A stretch of DNA of 64,000 nt from Scatophagus argus (GCF_020382885.2 NC_058493.1:27410999-27474998), one strand, 5' to 3'; positions 1 through 12,436 are shown, numbered from the stretch's first letter. Made by a program: numbers and translations. The notes: a model not told the origin generated them from the letters alone.

Positions 1-770
1 GAACGACAGAGACACAGAGATGGAGAGACAGAACGACAGAGAGACAGAACGACAGAGAGACAGAATGACGGAGAGACAGAATCACGGAGAGACAGAAAAA
101 AAGATAGAATGACGGAGAGACAGATAGATAGAGAGACAGAGAGACAGAATGATAGAGAGACAGAGAGACAGAATGATAGAGAGACAGAACGACAGAGACG
201 GATAGATGGAGAGACAGATAGATGGTGAGACAGAATGACAGAACGACAGAGAGACAGAACGACAGAGAGACAGAATGACGGAGAGACAGAATCACGGAGA
301 GACAGAGGAAAAGATAGAATGACGGAGAGACAGATAGATAGAGAGACAGAGAGACAGAATGATAGAGAGACAGAGAGACAGAACGACAGAGACGGAGAGA
401 CGGCGACAGACAGAGAGACGGAGAGACAGAACGACAGAGAGACAGAACGACAGACAGACAGAGAGACAGAGACAGAGATACAGAGAGACAGAACAACAGA
501 CAGACAGAGAGACAGAGACAGAGAGACAGAACAACAGAGAGACAGATAGACAGAGAGACAGAGAAAAAGATAGAATGACGGAGAGACAGATAGATGGTGA
601 GACGGAGAGACAGATAGATGGTGAGACAGAATGACAGAATGACAGAGAGACAGAATGACAGAATGACAGAGAGACGGAGAGACAGAGAGACAGACAGATG
701 GAAAGACAGAGAGACGTGAGACAGAGAGAAAGATAGACAGAATCACGGAGAGACAGACAGACAGAAGTTT
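1..770. repeat. GACAGA-type tandem array with higher-order unit
   Basis: Almost every base belongs to short units of the GAGACAGA / GAATGACGGA type. A longer unit is visible on top: the stretch 31-175 recurs at 241-385 almost unchanged (one difference is AAAAA against AGGAA near 96 and 306), a period of 210 bases. Parts recur again near 567-605. Because 6 and 210 are multiples of three and the unit lacks stops, several frames stay open on both strands; these are not genes. The left edge of the array lies outside the window. Confidence 0.95.
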
Positions 771-1735
771 CTCAGGGAGGCAGACAAGAGAGACTGATTC
801 ACACTTGGATCACGCTGATCGTGATCAGCTGATTTCAGTTTGACTTGATTGAAAACAGGAAGTGAACCTTGTGAGTTTGAACAACAACACCAATACTGTT
901 GTTCTCTTTTCCACTAAATTACAGCACCGCTTGGTTAAGTTGATTAGGAAATATCTGTAAGTCTTCTACCCTCATCATGAGTGGGTACACAGCTGAGGCG
1001 CTAGCCAGAGACACTACCTGCAAAGACCACGCTGGTCCTTGAAGTTTTATGGGAAGCAACTGTGAGGAAAATACCAGACGAATTAAACGAGGAGTAACTA
1101 CAAATTAGAAATACAGTGCGAGGAAAATGAATTCACAAAAGCACCTTTCAGATTCCTGAACCACACCCTAAATGTGCCATAAAGTCAAGAGAATAAGCCA
1201 CGTTCATCCAGCGGCCATTTTCCTCCGATGACACAGTCGGGCCGGGAAGCTCAGATGCTGGGAGGCTGACAATTCATCATCATTTCACTGCATCCTAATT
1301 CATCAGCAGCTGACAACACAATGAAGAGATGCTCACTCCATTGTGTTTTCAGCTGCCGATCAATGGTAATGATAACGATCTGACCCGATGAACCCACACA
1401 CCACACACAAAGTGTTTCAGTAGCATCAAGAAGAGCGTAGCTAAAACCAGAAGACTCAGAAAACGCTGAAAACCTCCTCTAAGTGTAATCTTTAGTAGCT
1501 GTGAGATAAATTCAGGAGGCTCCAGATGAGGGTTAAAAGGCACTGAGATGATGGAGCGGCTGCGTGTGCCCTGCAGCAGGAGGAAATATTAACAGGTGCT
1601 CAGAGTAGACCTACAGGTAACGTCAACCAGCAGTCCTCAGGCAGCCGGTGAGCGGCGGTTGTTTTGCTTCAGTCTGAGGACTAATGTGTTTGTTATCACC
1701 TTGAGCAGATGGCCCAGCATGGAGGAGAGATTCAC
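771..1735. other. Unique sequence, no gene seen
   Basis: No exon with splice signals or a recognisable protein match was found on either strand. A short palindrome (GCTGATC-GT-GATCAGC) lies near 813-828. Confidence 0.5.
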
Positions 1736-2075
1736 TCACACACACACAGGTACACTCACACACACAGCCACAGAAGCAATGTCACACACACAGCCAACGC
1801 CAGGCTGAATACACACATGCATACACACACACACACACACAAGCACAGGAAAACACAGCCTGTTACACACACACAAGCGCAGCGTTGCACCCGCAACCTC
1901 ACACGCATTATGCTTTATATAGGACACACACACACGCACACTTTTGCACAAAAATACACTTTTAATCAGCACATGCATACAGTCACATATTTCTTTAGAT
2001 ACACACACCAACAGCAACCTACGCAAACACACACACAAAACAAAGTTACACGGGCCACACACACACATTTACTGT
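1736..2075. repeat. CA-rich simple repeat
   Basis: Interrupted (CA)n/(ACAC)n microsatellite, purest near 1823-1842 and decayed elsewhere. It keeps frames open on both strands without any coding signal. Confidence 0.9.
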
Positions 2076-3585
2076 AAATCCAGTCCACCATAAACACACA
2101 AATACCAGCAACACAGCCAAACGCCTTCCCACAGCTTCACGGCCCACTTTGAAGCCAGGCTCGACACTAATTTTGTCATGTTTGCTCCGCTTTCTTTCCA
2201 CTCCTTCTCTTCCTCCGCCCTCCATTTCCTCTGCCTCCACCCGCCCCTCTTTTCTCCCCCGTCTCAATCATCAGTTATTGATCTGTCTCCAGGGAGGAGA
2301 AGTCAGCCTTTCTCCTTCCTCTATTTTTAGACATGTGGAAGATCTCATGGAGAGCCACAACCTGTGAGTGAGAAGGAGTAGAAGCACAGATGCAACTGAT
2401 ACTGCGAGGTGGCGGTTAATTTAATGGTGACGTGATACAAGAGCTGAATAATGAGGGAGTAAAGTAACGAGCCTGCTGATGTTCGGCTGGACGATGACCG
2501 CACTGATACGCAAATGCAGTTTTTCATATTTTTTGCATCTTAGAATTCAAAGTTAGGCAGAGCTTCAGGGCTTGAAAACGCCGATTTTTGTCTCTGAGAC
2601 ACTTTCACAGGCCGCCGTATAATTTCAAAAATGCATGAAGGTCAAGCTATAAATAAGGCTGGTTTTGAAATCCTTGATAAGCTGACCTTTCGGAGACAAA
2701 AGGGGTTCAGCTGGCAGGTTTCAGCTGGCTTGAAAACACAGCAATAACCGATGTTGCGTTCAGACATGGTCCCTCTGTCTTTTTCTCAGAAGGGCACATT
2801 AATCCTTTAAGCTCGAGCAGACTGACTCTGAATGTCAAACACTATGAGAATCACAGTCACAGAGAGTTTGTAGATACTCCAGATCACAAAACAACGTCTG
2901 ATGGCCGAAATAATTATCCAACTGTGGAGACAACTGTTGCATGGAGAAGCAGTGTGTGATACCTGACAGAATCCTTTTCCACTGTGAAAGTCAATCCCTT
3001 AGATGCCAGGTTTGTGACGGCATTACAGACATGCTACACGCCGCTCCAACACCTCATCGCATAAAGCACACACCACTTCCTGCTTTGACACTGGACGTAA
3101 ACCACAAGATACGGCATTGAACTGCCTTGTGTTTAGCACATCAGGCACTGCACCAGGCCTTCGCCTTCACGTCATGTGTGTCGCGCACACACACCAGCAG
3201 CCCTTTTCTGTTACTCCAGGCATCACTCTGCAGAGCTGTGGGGAGTCGTGCAGGCAGCACGGACGGGTGACTGCTCATCTGAGACCAGTTTGCCATCAGG
3301 AGACCCTCCTGGGATCAGAGTCCTCCTGTGGGGGTCACTGAGGCGACAAACCCCTCATCTTCCAGGATAAAGTGGCGTTACAAGCTCTGGAACTTAATTA
3401 AACTGGCAGAAAACAAAATGAACAGATTTGAAACGTGCCTGTATTTGAACAGCGGAAGATTCACTTGTGGTTGCTTTGATTTTTTATAGCCTTTAGACAC
3501 ACTGCTGGACTGTCATGAGAACAACTGATGCAAAACATAATTTATAAAAATTCAAATATTTGGGGTTTTTTTTGTCAGTTAAAGG
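2076..3585. other. Unique intergenic sequence, no gene seen
   Basis: Short open frames only. A pyrimidine-rich patch spans about 2185-2260. No recognisable protein, RNA gene or repeat was found. Confidence 0.5.
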
Positions 3586-3586
3586 G

Positions 3587-3900
3587 CAGCATGGTGGCGC
3601 AGTGGTTGGCACTATCGCATCACAACAAGAGGGTTCCAGGTTCGAGACCCAGTCTGTGTGGAGTTTGCATGTTCCCCCCATGTGCCTGCTTCCTCCCACG
3701 ATCCCTAAAACATGCACATTAGGTTAACTGGCTGCTCTACATTGCCCAGAGGTGTGTGGTTGTCGGTCTTTGTATGTCGGCCCTGCGACTGACTGGCAAC
3801 CAGTTCAGGGTGAACCCTGCCTCTCGCCCGTAGTCAGCTGGGACAGGCTCCAGCTCCCCTGTAACCCTGATGCATAAACATAAGGGTATAGGAAAAGGAT
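3587..3900 (+). mobile_element. tRNA-like SINE or related short interspersed repeat
   Basis: The head contains a pol III A box (TGGCGCAGTGG, 3595-3605) and a B box (GGTTCGAGACC, 3639-3649) at tRNA-like spacing. The body follows the widespread teleost pattern: GTGTGGAGTTTGCATGTTC, then TCCTCCCACG, and CAGCTGGGACAGGCTCCAGC near the end, finishing around GGATGTATAG. I recognise the repeat type but not its catalogue name; a non-autonomous DNA element is the alternative. A decayed tail-side copy lies near 12437-12620. Confidence 0.7.
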
Positions 3901-5255
3901 GTATAGTCAGTTAAAACTGAGGCATCCCTGGTACATCATAAGAGCTTTTCTTCAGAAGTTATGCCAGTTTTTACTCTATTTCCCTCTTTCTTCCGCCTCT
4001 TTTCCTCCCACATTCACAGCGAGGCTAAGGCAGAAAATGCATTTGGATTTAAATATAGTCTGGCTCCTGAAAAAAGCTGTCCTGTCGAGGTGAGATTTAA
4101 GCAGATGAAGGAATTCAGATGATTTTAAGTTGTGGTGAAAGTGTCTGTGAGATCGACTGTCAGTGGAAATGCGACAGGATTTTAGACCCGTCATGAGACC
4201 TTGGTCAAGTGCTCACCCAAAATGCAAAGCCCTGGATTCAAAGACAAGTCTTCATTCCTTCGCTCGGCTGTGGTTATAATCCCTCAGCAGTGACTGAAAT
4301 CAGCTGGAAACAGGCGACCATGATACAAAAAACTAACTCAATGTGTCCCTGCTTGGTTGGTACTTTTTATGAGTGCATAAGACACTGGTTCATGTGGACA
4401 GACGTCCGTGTCCAGACCTGCTTCAGACTGTTGTTGGGTACAGATTTGGGACCAGAACTACTCGGCATGGGACAGGAAAAGACCACGGTTTGAGTCAAAA
4501 TAAGTAAGTCAGATATGGACCTTAAGTTGCACACATAACTTAAGGGACATAAAGTAAGTTAAGTACGTCAGGCAAGTTAAAATAAGTCAACGCTGACTTC
4601 TGGAGTCACATGGGACACAGAAACAGAAGAAAGTAGTCTGGGCTGGGAAGCTCATTCTGTGGGGACTGTAGATCCAGATCCAGATCAGCAGTGAGAAACT
4701 GGGTGGTGGACTGACATCTGGAGATTAAGTATGAGCAAAAAGATTGCAATGAATGATATAATTTGTGGCATTAATGAAAATCATTAACATAACGTCCTTA
4801 TTCTCTTTCTGTCTATCAGAAATGGACTGATGTTCTCCTCCATTTTCTACGTGGTCGCCATAATAACGTGCTGGTGGTCACATTAAGTTTTCTATTTGCT
4901 GGAAGGTTACTGGTTCCCACAAACAAGGGGGCAGTGGCTCCATTGTGAGGGAACAAAACAAATAAATAAATCAATAAATAACATCCTCTCCTCTTGAAAC
5001 AAGTATCATCAACAGCATGCATGAAGGTAATTCACGGACAGGCTCGAGTGAAGCTGTGGCTGCACTGAGAGGCTCACATGTGCTCGCCGTGCATTAGGGA
5101 GGAAACACAACACAGTTTGCATCCAGAAACACAATATTAGAGCCTTTACTGCAAAACAGAACTATTTGTAAATAATTCACATTTGGAATAATTTAATTTC
5201 CTATAACTGTAATTTGCTAGTAACTGTATAATGTCAGTGGCTGCTGCAGAGCAGC
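3901..5255. other. Intergenic sequence, no gene seen
   Basis: Only short unsupported open frames are present. No splice-bounded exon was recognised. Confidence 0.45.
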
Positions 5256-5257
5256 AA

Positions 5258-5395
5258 GGTCACTACTGCACAGACTCTGGCTTCAAATGATGTCATCAGA
5301 ACAAGATGGCAGCGCTTGAATGTGGGATATTTGAGCTTCAGTTTTGTACATGCGTTGTCCAACTTTGTGTATGTCAAGGGTCTGACATTTGTAAA
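5258..5395. repeat. Dispersed repeat, copy A
   Basis: About 130 bases around CTGCACAGACTCTGGCT, AAATGA..TCA.CAGAACAAGATGGC and TTTTGTACA are shared with 13162-13290. The shared block tolerates substitutions and small gaps, as expected of an old interspersed element. An open frame of 122 codons starts inside it but resembles nothing I know. Family not identified. Confidence 0.6.
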
Positions 5396-6030
5396 GTTTC
5401 CGTTTTTATTCTAGTGATTGGTCGTGAAACTGTTGGCTCTAAGAGTCGCCTCCTTTTAGCCAGCTGCTCCCATCCGAGAGCAGATTTCTACTGTATTAAT
5501 ATTTTAGACTCACGCCTAGCCAGTTACAAAACACAGTTCAATACAACAGAATGTCTTTACATTTTTATACTCTCATCACCACAATCTGCTGGCCCGCCTG
5601 CTGCCCTGCAACAATTCACACAAGGCCGCCGAGCTCCATACAGCCGACCAAACCATTTCAACCACAACAGCTGACACAACCAACAAACACCACAAACATC
5701 TACAAAGTTTTGGAAACTCACCCCTGAAGCTTCCTGGTCCTCCAGTGGTCCATAAAAGTCCAACAAAACGGCCCGTAGATCAAGACCAGCAGAACACTGA
5801 GTCCAAAACACAGTTTTATGTCCATAAACAGTCATGAAGTGCCACTGCGTCTTCCAAATTACTCATCAGATGTCAACATCTTGCACATATTTTTGACTGA
5901 GTTTCCTTTGAATTTCAGTCCAGTCTTTGCTGTTCATCGACACCTCACTGGACCCGTCACAAATCCACATTAACAAACAATTAAGCAACTCGTGTAATCG
6001 CGCCTGACCTCGGAGTCGTTGATTGACACC
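5396..6030. other. Intergenic sequence, no gene seen
   Basis: Open frames on both strands near 5310-5835 lack splice support and known motifs. May be decayed repeat. Confidence 0.4.
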
Positions 6031-6260
6031 TCATTTGAGCCAATAGTAGCTTCTGTTTTCGGTCTACTGCCCACAGTAGCCAACCAGCGTTCGAGTTGAA
6101 AGGGGCCTCTCAACGCTACTCAATAGAATGAGCCAATTGCAACCGAGTCCCGCGATGACTGATGACTCGTATAGCCAATGAAATTACGAATAGAACAAGC
6201 AGCCTCGTGAGTTTCATAAAGCGTCAATCCGAAATCACGCAAGTTTGCGTGATTGTCCGT
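6031..6260. promoter_or_regulatory. CCAAT-rich patch with perfect palindrome (orphan promoter candidate)
   Basis: Three AGCCAAT sites lie at 6038-6044, 6131-6137 and 6173-6179. They are followed by an inverted repeat with 10-base arms AATCACGCAA / TTGCGTGATT at 6233-6242 and 6245-6254. CpGs are more frequent than in the flanks. No gene was recognised on either side, so it may be an enhancer, an unannotated transcript start, or part of a decayed element. Confidence 0.3.
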
Positions 6261-9200
6261 GTGTTGTTTGTTACATGAGAGATTTCCCCACCAAAACACT
6301 TGTTTTGACTTTGTTATGTACCCCAAGGTGGTGCAAAGGAGGGAATCAAGTGTTTATGCTTCTGTTGCTCTTAAGCAGGGGCATTTTCGAGGTCACAAAA
6401 TGGTCACTTTTGCCCAGTGACTGGACATAATCTTAGAAAAACGTGTAAACTATTGATTTTCCATAACGTTGTCATCCAGTTTGGATTAGCAGAGGCTAGA
6501 TGTTGTGACCCTGTTGTGATTTCCAGTTTCTAGGTCATCTGCATGTTAAAAATTTCAGGCAAAAATAAAACCCCTTTTATTTCAGTTTGTGTAACCTTCT
6601 GTAATCATTACAGGCATATTTGGCCCATTATAGCTGACAATGGTAGCAAACAACAGGCTTTACAGTAATATTTGTAGTACTAGAATGTTATCATTTTGTC
6701 ACATCTCTTGTGGAAGGTTGTTTATGGAATGGGTGTGTTATGTATGTGCCATCAATGGCTATGATATGCAATGAGTGGCGTCCGGTTTCCAAAAGATCTG
6801 GTTCCCCCTGCGTCCCCCTACCCATCAGAGGGCACTCCAAACAATAAGGGCAGGGACAGGGTCTTAAAGTAGTCACTTATCAGATTACTGTAGCACCAAT
6901 AACACACTCACATGGTACATTTAACTGTATGTAAGTCGTTCCAAAATCAAAACCAATTTTAAAAAAAGGTGCACAGAGGACAGAAGAAAGTGACGAGTTA
7001 AATTCTAAAAAGTGCACAACAGCGTTCTTTTTGGATTTGCATGCACTAATTCTGCTCTCGTCTTTTCTGTTCAGCTGTGTTCTGTGGCTCCACTCTGTGC
7101 TTAACTCCCATGGGTGCTCATTATGGGAGAGGTTTGTTTGATCTATTCTTTCATTGCTGTTTGAACCTGAAGCATGGCGCTCTCCAAGGAGTGCAGTCTG
7201 TCAACATGACTAGTTAAAACTGATGCCATTACACAGACAAACAAACACTATTTCTCAGTGCAAGCTGCCATTACACGAACAAGCTTAAGTGCTGCGTTGT
7301 CAGTTCTGTGTTTTTCTGGATTACTTTAGGCTAAAAAACAGTGTGTTCAGATTCATAAAGGAAAGTTATGATATATGCAGCTAAGCTGGTAGTGCAGCAT
7401 CTTTTGCTTTTGCAGAATGGATTTCTCCCTCTGCTGCAGCGGGACGAGTAATCAGACAAAAACGATCAGTTGTGCCTCAGTGCCTTAAGTACAATTAACA
7501 GCTATAATTAGTTTCCATTTAAAGAGGTCGATTTAGTATAAACATACAGGAAGAACATTTAGTTTCAACAGTAAATAACTTCGAGGGCTTGGCAGTGACG
7601 CATGGAGACTGTGAAAGCAGATTTAGTCCCCAATAAAGACAAAACAGCAAAATCTGCAACACGTGAGATGATACACTGAACATCATCACACCGAATAAAA
7701 TGTTTCATCACTCAGTGGCGATGAAGAGGAGGCTGCCAGAGGCAAACGGGGCATAATAGGCAGTGATTCACACCACTAAATAACATGATCACCGCTCACA
7801 ACATACCACAGGCTGACACACATTCATTTTCCTTTTACACAAGTGTCCCTGAAGGCAACATGAGGACGCCAGTTCCACCAAGGTTTCCAAACTGATATTT
7901 TCTAACACAAACTAAAAACATGCACATCGTGGATGAAGTTAGCGCATCATAAATCTGAACATGCGTTGTAGTGTGAAAAACAAACAGTATTTGCTGTTTC
8001 GAGGCAACGCGGCATCATGGCAGTCTGTGAAATGTGACAAAATTTAATTAACATTCTTCACGTACATGAGCATGAAGTGTTCATATTTTTCATGGGAGTC
8101 AACACAAGTGACATATAGAAAATATACGTCCATATCCATGGCCTAACAATCTAAATGAAAAGCACCCAAAGAGGTTTACCTGTACCTGTGTACCTGGAAT
8201 TCCTGTACCAACCACTAAAACTGCTGAAAACCTCTTTGTATGAGTGGCAGTACATGAAAACTAAAACAGAAAACCTGTTTGTTTCACACAACCTTCTTCT
8301 TGACATCATTATTAAGAAGATTAAGGAGCAGCTCGATCTCAGAATACAACAGTGGCATAACACCCACGTAGGCTGATAAAGTGCGCTGACCACTGAGGCA
8401 GGTCCTCTGGTGGGTCTGGCCGATCTGGACATGATTTGCTGTGTTGTTTTGTTGTCAGAGAGCTTTGAGAGCGCTGACAGCTCCACCTGAGTGTGTCTGC
8501 TTCCTGCTGCTTCATTAGAGGAGGACAATGAGACAATGAGGGTGCTTGTCTCTGCTAATGAAAGACACATTAATACCTCGTCTGCTGAGAGCGATCTGCT
8601 CCAGCCACTCAAACACAGCGCAGGGATTGTGTGTGCGTTTTGTCTTTAAGGCGCATTTCTTGAAGTGTATTTTGTGATGTGCAAATGTATACTAATTTCA
8701 CTGTGTGATGTTTCAGTGTTTAACCTCCAAACTTGGGCTTGGAAATGCCTGTGAAAGTGTTTAACACGAGAGGTGGAGCTTCACTTGTGGTTGATGCTCA
8801 CACTTCACCCACATGAGGCAGTGATGTGTGAAGTTTAGGGGCTGCATGTTGAACTGGGCCTCAAAAACTGTAAAGAACCAAACGCTGGTTTTAAATGTGT
8901 GATCATATTTTTAATTTTTTTCCTTGATTAGATCAGTCCTGATTTAAAAGGCATCGAGACTCAGGGCTCCAACATGATCAAATGATCCCCACCAAAGCAA
9001 AGGTTGGTCTCCTGTCAGGAAACCAACAATAAACAGGAATAACCACAGAAACCCGTCTGCATAAAACAGTGATGAGACACATTTTTGTGATGAAGGTGCA
9101 TTTACACCTTGTTTTTCCCAGCTTCCTCATCACTAATCATCAGTTACCAGGTGATCTGAGCTGCCTTCTCAAAGGTCCAAGTGTCTTCACCTGCTGTGGA

Positions 9201-9266
9201 TTAAAGGTGGATTTCATGTGTCTAAAAATCAAAAACATGTCTCACCTTGATGTTTCTGCAGATACG
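6261..9266. other. Upstream flank of c1qtnf4, no coding exon seen
   Basis: Nothing recognisable as coding. The 5' untranslated exon of c1qtnf4 should lie in or before this stretch, because the start codon sits just inside an exon preceded by a splice acceptor (ending 9261). Confidence 0.5.
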
Positions 9267-11194
9267 ATGCTGCTCCCAGCGAGCCTGCTGATTGGTCTGC
9301 TCTGCCTGAGCCACGCGGGTGGCGTTTGGGCTTTTGCCCGTCTGCTGGACGACGCTGAGCTGCGTTCAGCTTTCTCTGTCGCTCGCACCACCAGCATGCA
9401 AGGCGGGCCCAAGATGACCGTGACCTTTGACGCTGTTTATGTCAACATCGGAGGAGATTTTGACCCCAAGACGGGCTTGTTGCGCTGCCGTATCCCCGGG
9501 GCCTACTACTTCTCCTTCACGGTGGGCAAGTTCCCTCACAAAGACCTGTCAGTGATGCTGATGAAGAACAGGAACGAGGTGCAGGCCATCGTATACGAGG
9601 AAAATGCTGGAGAGGAGAGGAAGGTAGGATTCAGACCTGTGAATCAGGTCTGTACTTTTGTCAGCCATTCAGAGAGTTTGGTTGTTGTTCTTATGACTCA
9701 TTTGTTTTCTTTAGCTTTAGAGGTCTTCGGTCTCGTGCTAAGCTGAGCTAACTGCCACCTGACTCCAGCTCCACAGATACTGCACTGTGCAACTGAACTC
9801 TCATCTAACTCTTGTCAAGAAAGTGAATAAGCACCTTTCACAAAATGTCAAACAACAGCTTTCCTCTGATCAGACTGTAATTTTGACAGCTTCTGGCTCA
9901 GATAACGTTATGTTTCAGGATGGTCAACCAGGCTGCAGAAAATGTGTCTGGGATGAATCGCTCAGCTGAAGACAAACTGAGCTGAGCACTGACCATACTA
10001 TGACTGACTGTCCCAGTCCATCTGTCCCCTCCGTCACAAACAGCTTCACAGCAGAACCTTGTGGAAATGGTGTGCTGGTTAAACCATGAGGGCACAGCAC
10101 ATTAAACCTTTTTATTTCTGTGAGCTGAGCAAAAGAAATATTATTTATGTTCTCAAGATTGGTGATCAGCCCCCGAAATCCTGATCTGAGGACCTTTGCT
10201 TGCAAAGATCTTTGATCATGTCAGCTGTGCCACAGTAGTTGTTAACATAGTGGGTGTGTTTGTGCTGGGGAGCTGAAGGAAAGCAGATCAGAGGGGATCA
10301 CACACCACATTCCCCTGAATGAAGAGACGCATGAGGTAGATGATCAGACTATGTTTGGTGTTGGTGCACTGATGTAAAGTCTGCTCCACCCCTCAGGTGC
10401 AGAGCCAGAGCGTCATGCTGCAGCTGGAGTTCGGTGACACCGTCTGGCTACGCCTCCATGGTGACCCCCGCTACGCGCTCTACAGCAACACCGGACACTA
10501 CACCACCTTCAACGGATACCTTGTCTACCCCGACACCTACGGCTACCAGACACACCCCCACCAACACCTTCCTGCCCAGCAAGACAGCGTCCCCCATGTA
10601 GACATCAACCAGGCCACAGAGCACATCCAGCCTGGAACAAGAGACACGGCGGAGGAGAAGGAGCTGCAGCATAGGGAGGAAGAAGAGGAGGACGAGGACG
10701 AGGATGAAGAGGACGACCAGAGATCTGCCTTCTCGGTGGGGCGCACCCAGAGCATTGTGGGAGTAGACCAAGTGGGCATGCCGCAGCACCAGCCGGTCAG
10801 CTTCGACACGGCGTTCGTCAACATCGGAGAAGACTTTAACGTGACGGAGGGGGTGTTTACTTGCCGCGTTCCTGGGGCTTACTACTTCTCCTTCAACGTG
10901 GGCAAGCTGCCACAGAAGACGCTGTCCGTGAAGCTGATGAAGAACCATCTGGAGGTGCAGGCGATGATCTACGACGACAGCCAGGGCGAGAAAGCCCTAC
11001 AGAGTCAGAGCTTGATGCTATCGCTGAAGCCAGGAGACACAGTGTGGCTCTACTCCCACCAGAGAGATGGCTTTGGGGCCTACAGCAACCACGCCAAGTA
11101 CATCACCTTCACCGGCTTCCTGGTTTACCCAGACTTCCCAACCAGCACCACCACCACCACCACCAGCCAGTCATACACAGACAAGAAACCCTAG
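9267..11194 (+). CDS. c1qtnf4: Complement C1q/TNF-related protein 4 (CTRP4), two tandem C1q domains
   Basis: Secreted C1q/TNF-superfamily protein; mammalian CTRP4 is a cytokine-like factor linked to metabolic and inflammatory signalling. Coding exons are 9267-9623 and 10397-11194, joined in phase 0, giving 384 residues. Residues 1-22 are a signal peptide. gC1q domain 1 runs about 34-165 and domain 2 about 228-365, each opening RSAFSV and closing YLVYPD or FLVYPD, with the paired motifs VNIGGDFD / VNIGEDFN and GAYYFSF. There is no collagen stalk, and two C1q domains without one is the hallmark of CTRP4. The linker has an acidic run at 213-226 and the C terminus a Thr run coded by ACC repeats. 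The start was chosen for the signal peptide; an acceptor ends at 9261, so the upstream in-frame ATGs are intronic. The intron cuts domain 1. The human protein is 329 residues. Neighbours ndufs3 and ptpmt1 agree with human 11p11.2. Confidence 0.95.
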
Positions 11195-11580
11195 CTGCAG
11201 CACATGTGCTACAGACTGAACATTGTGGGAGGAATTCATGTTAAGTGGAAAAGTCCACAAAAGGGCAGTTTTCTGAGGTGTGTGGAGAATCTCCATGATG
11301 AAATTTTCTTCCCGGTTGCCTTTGAAGCTTCCTCTTCATATGAATTCCTTCACAAAGCCACAGAACTTGGACTGAGTGCAGAGCTTAAATGAAAATCCCA
11401 GGATACGACTTCATCGCACTCAGGCGTGGAACTTTGAACGACAGTAACGTGAACTAACTAAATATATTCCACTCAGTCATTACCTGCTCACCTCTGTGTC
11501 AGCCGAACTCTTGCATAAAATAGTTGGGCAGCGACAGTCAGCTCCCGTACTTCTGTCATCAGGATTCTTTTTAACAGCTC

Positions 11581-11586
11581 AATAAA
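11581..11586 (+). promoter_or_regulatory. Poly(A) signal for c1qtnf4
   Basis: AATAAA lies 387 bases after the c1qtnf4 stop codon and is the first canonical signal seen there. Confidence 0.6.
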
Positions 11587-11599
11587 CTATTGATTTCAG

Positions 11600-12430
11600 T
11601 ATTTTGCGCTGTGGTCCAAAAGTTGATACACAAGCTCATGGCGCAATTCAGTGAGGCTTATCAGGCTTAAAGAAAATGGTGATTAAAAAACTGAATGCAC
11701 GTCTTACTGTGGGAACTGGTAACTGTTCTCCAGTTTCGACTGACACGAAGGTGAGGTGGAGCTGAAGTGAAATATTTCAGTCAGTGCATTTGTTCTCCTT
11801 GTCAAAATCTTGGTGTTTCTGCTTGTATGTGAAAAAAAAGTCACTTTACTTTCTGTATGTCATTTGAGGCATGCGGAACGACGTGAACACAGTGTTTTGT
11901 GTCATCTTGGAGTATTTCTCGGCCTGACGCTCGGCCACAGCGGGAGCAGAGGACAACACGGCACAGTTTTGGGAGAGTGCAGACGGCGAATCCATCCCAA
12001 CTGCTGACCACATGACACCTCCGAGCCTGCGGGGATCTGGACCATAATTTGATTTTTCTAATTCTAGCAGCGTTTAATTCATTTCTTCAGATGGCGACCA
12101 CTGTGGAGAAAATTGAATCGCTTCTCCCGGGCCACTGTAATATGCATGTCTGTTTAATTTCACACCGCCGGGAGAAAGACGACGCCGTTCAAATCGCAAT
12201 GAACCTTGACTTTATGAAATCACCTTCTCTGGTGGAGAGTGAAGTGATACTTCACTGTGATGAAACATTTTTTATCAGAGTTAACTGGATGTGAGTTTCT
12301 GAAAAGTTCTCGTATAAACACATCAGTGTGCTACAAACAGGCCTGTTTACCTTCTGAAAACCGATTTAAAAGATTAACTCAGCGAGAGAGAGGAAGTTGT
12401 TCGGGTAGTGGATTTGCTCTGGGTTTCTTT
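11600..12430. other. Intergenic sequence, no gene seen
   Basis: No splice-bounded or recognisable coding sequence. fam180b, which lies between c1qtnf4 and ndufs3 in human, was not recognised here. Confidence 0.45.
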
Positions 12431-12436
12431 TCTGCA

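Noticed and set aside
235-634. Open frames of 80-104 codons rich in Arg, Asp, Glu and Thr
   Set aside because: Direct translation of the GACAGA array; several frames and both strands are open for the same reason. No start context or family.
1709-2077. His/Thr-rich 122-codon frame and its antisense Cys/Val-rich partner
   Set aside because: Product of the CA-rich tract.
3595-3649. Possible tRNA gene from A and B boxes
   Set aside because: Only the promoter boxes match; no cloverleaf could be drawn, and the sequence continues as a known type of interspersed repeat.
9624-9746. Unspliced extension of the first c1qtnf4 coding exon to a stop at 9746
   Set aside because: Breaks the C1q domain. A good donor (AAG|GTAGGA) and the downstream continuation at 10397 restore the domain.
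10448-10948. 166-codon frame on the minus strand
   Set aside because: Antisense shadow of c1qtnf4 exon 2.
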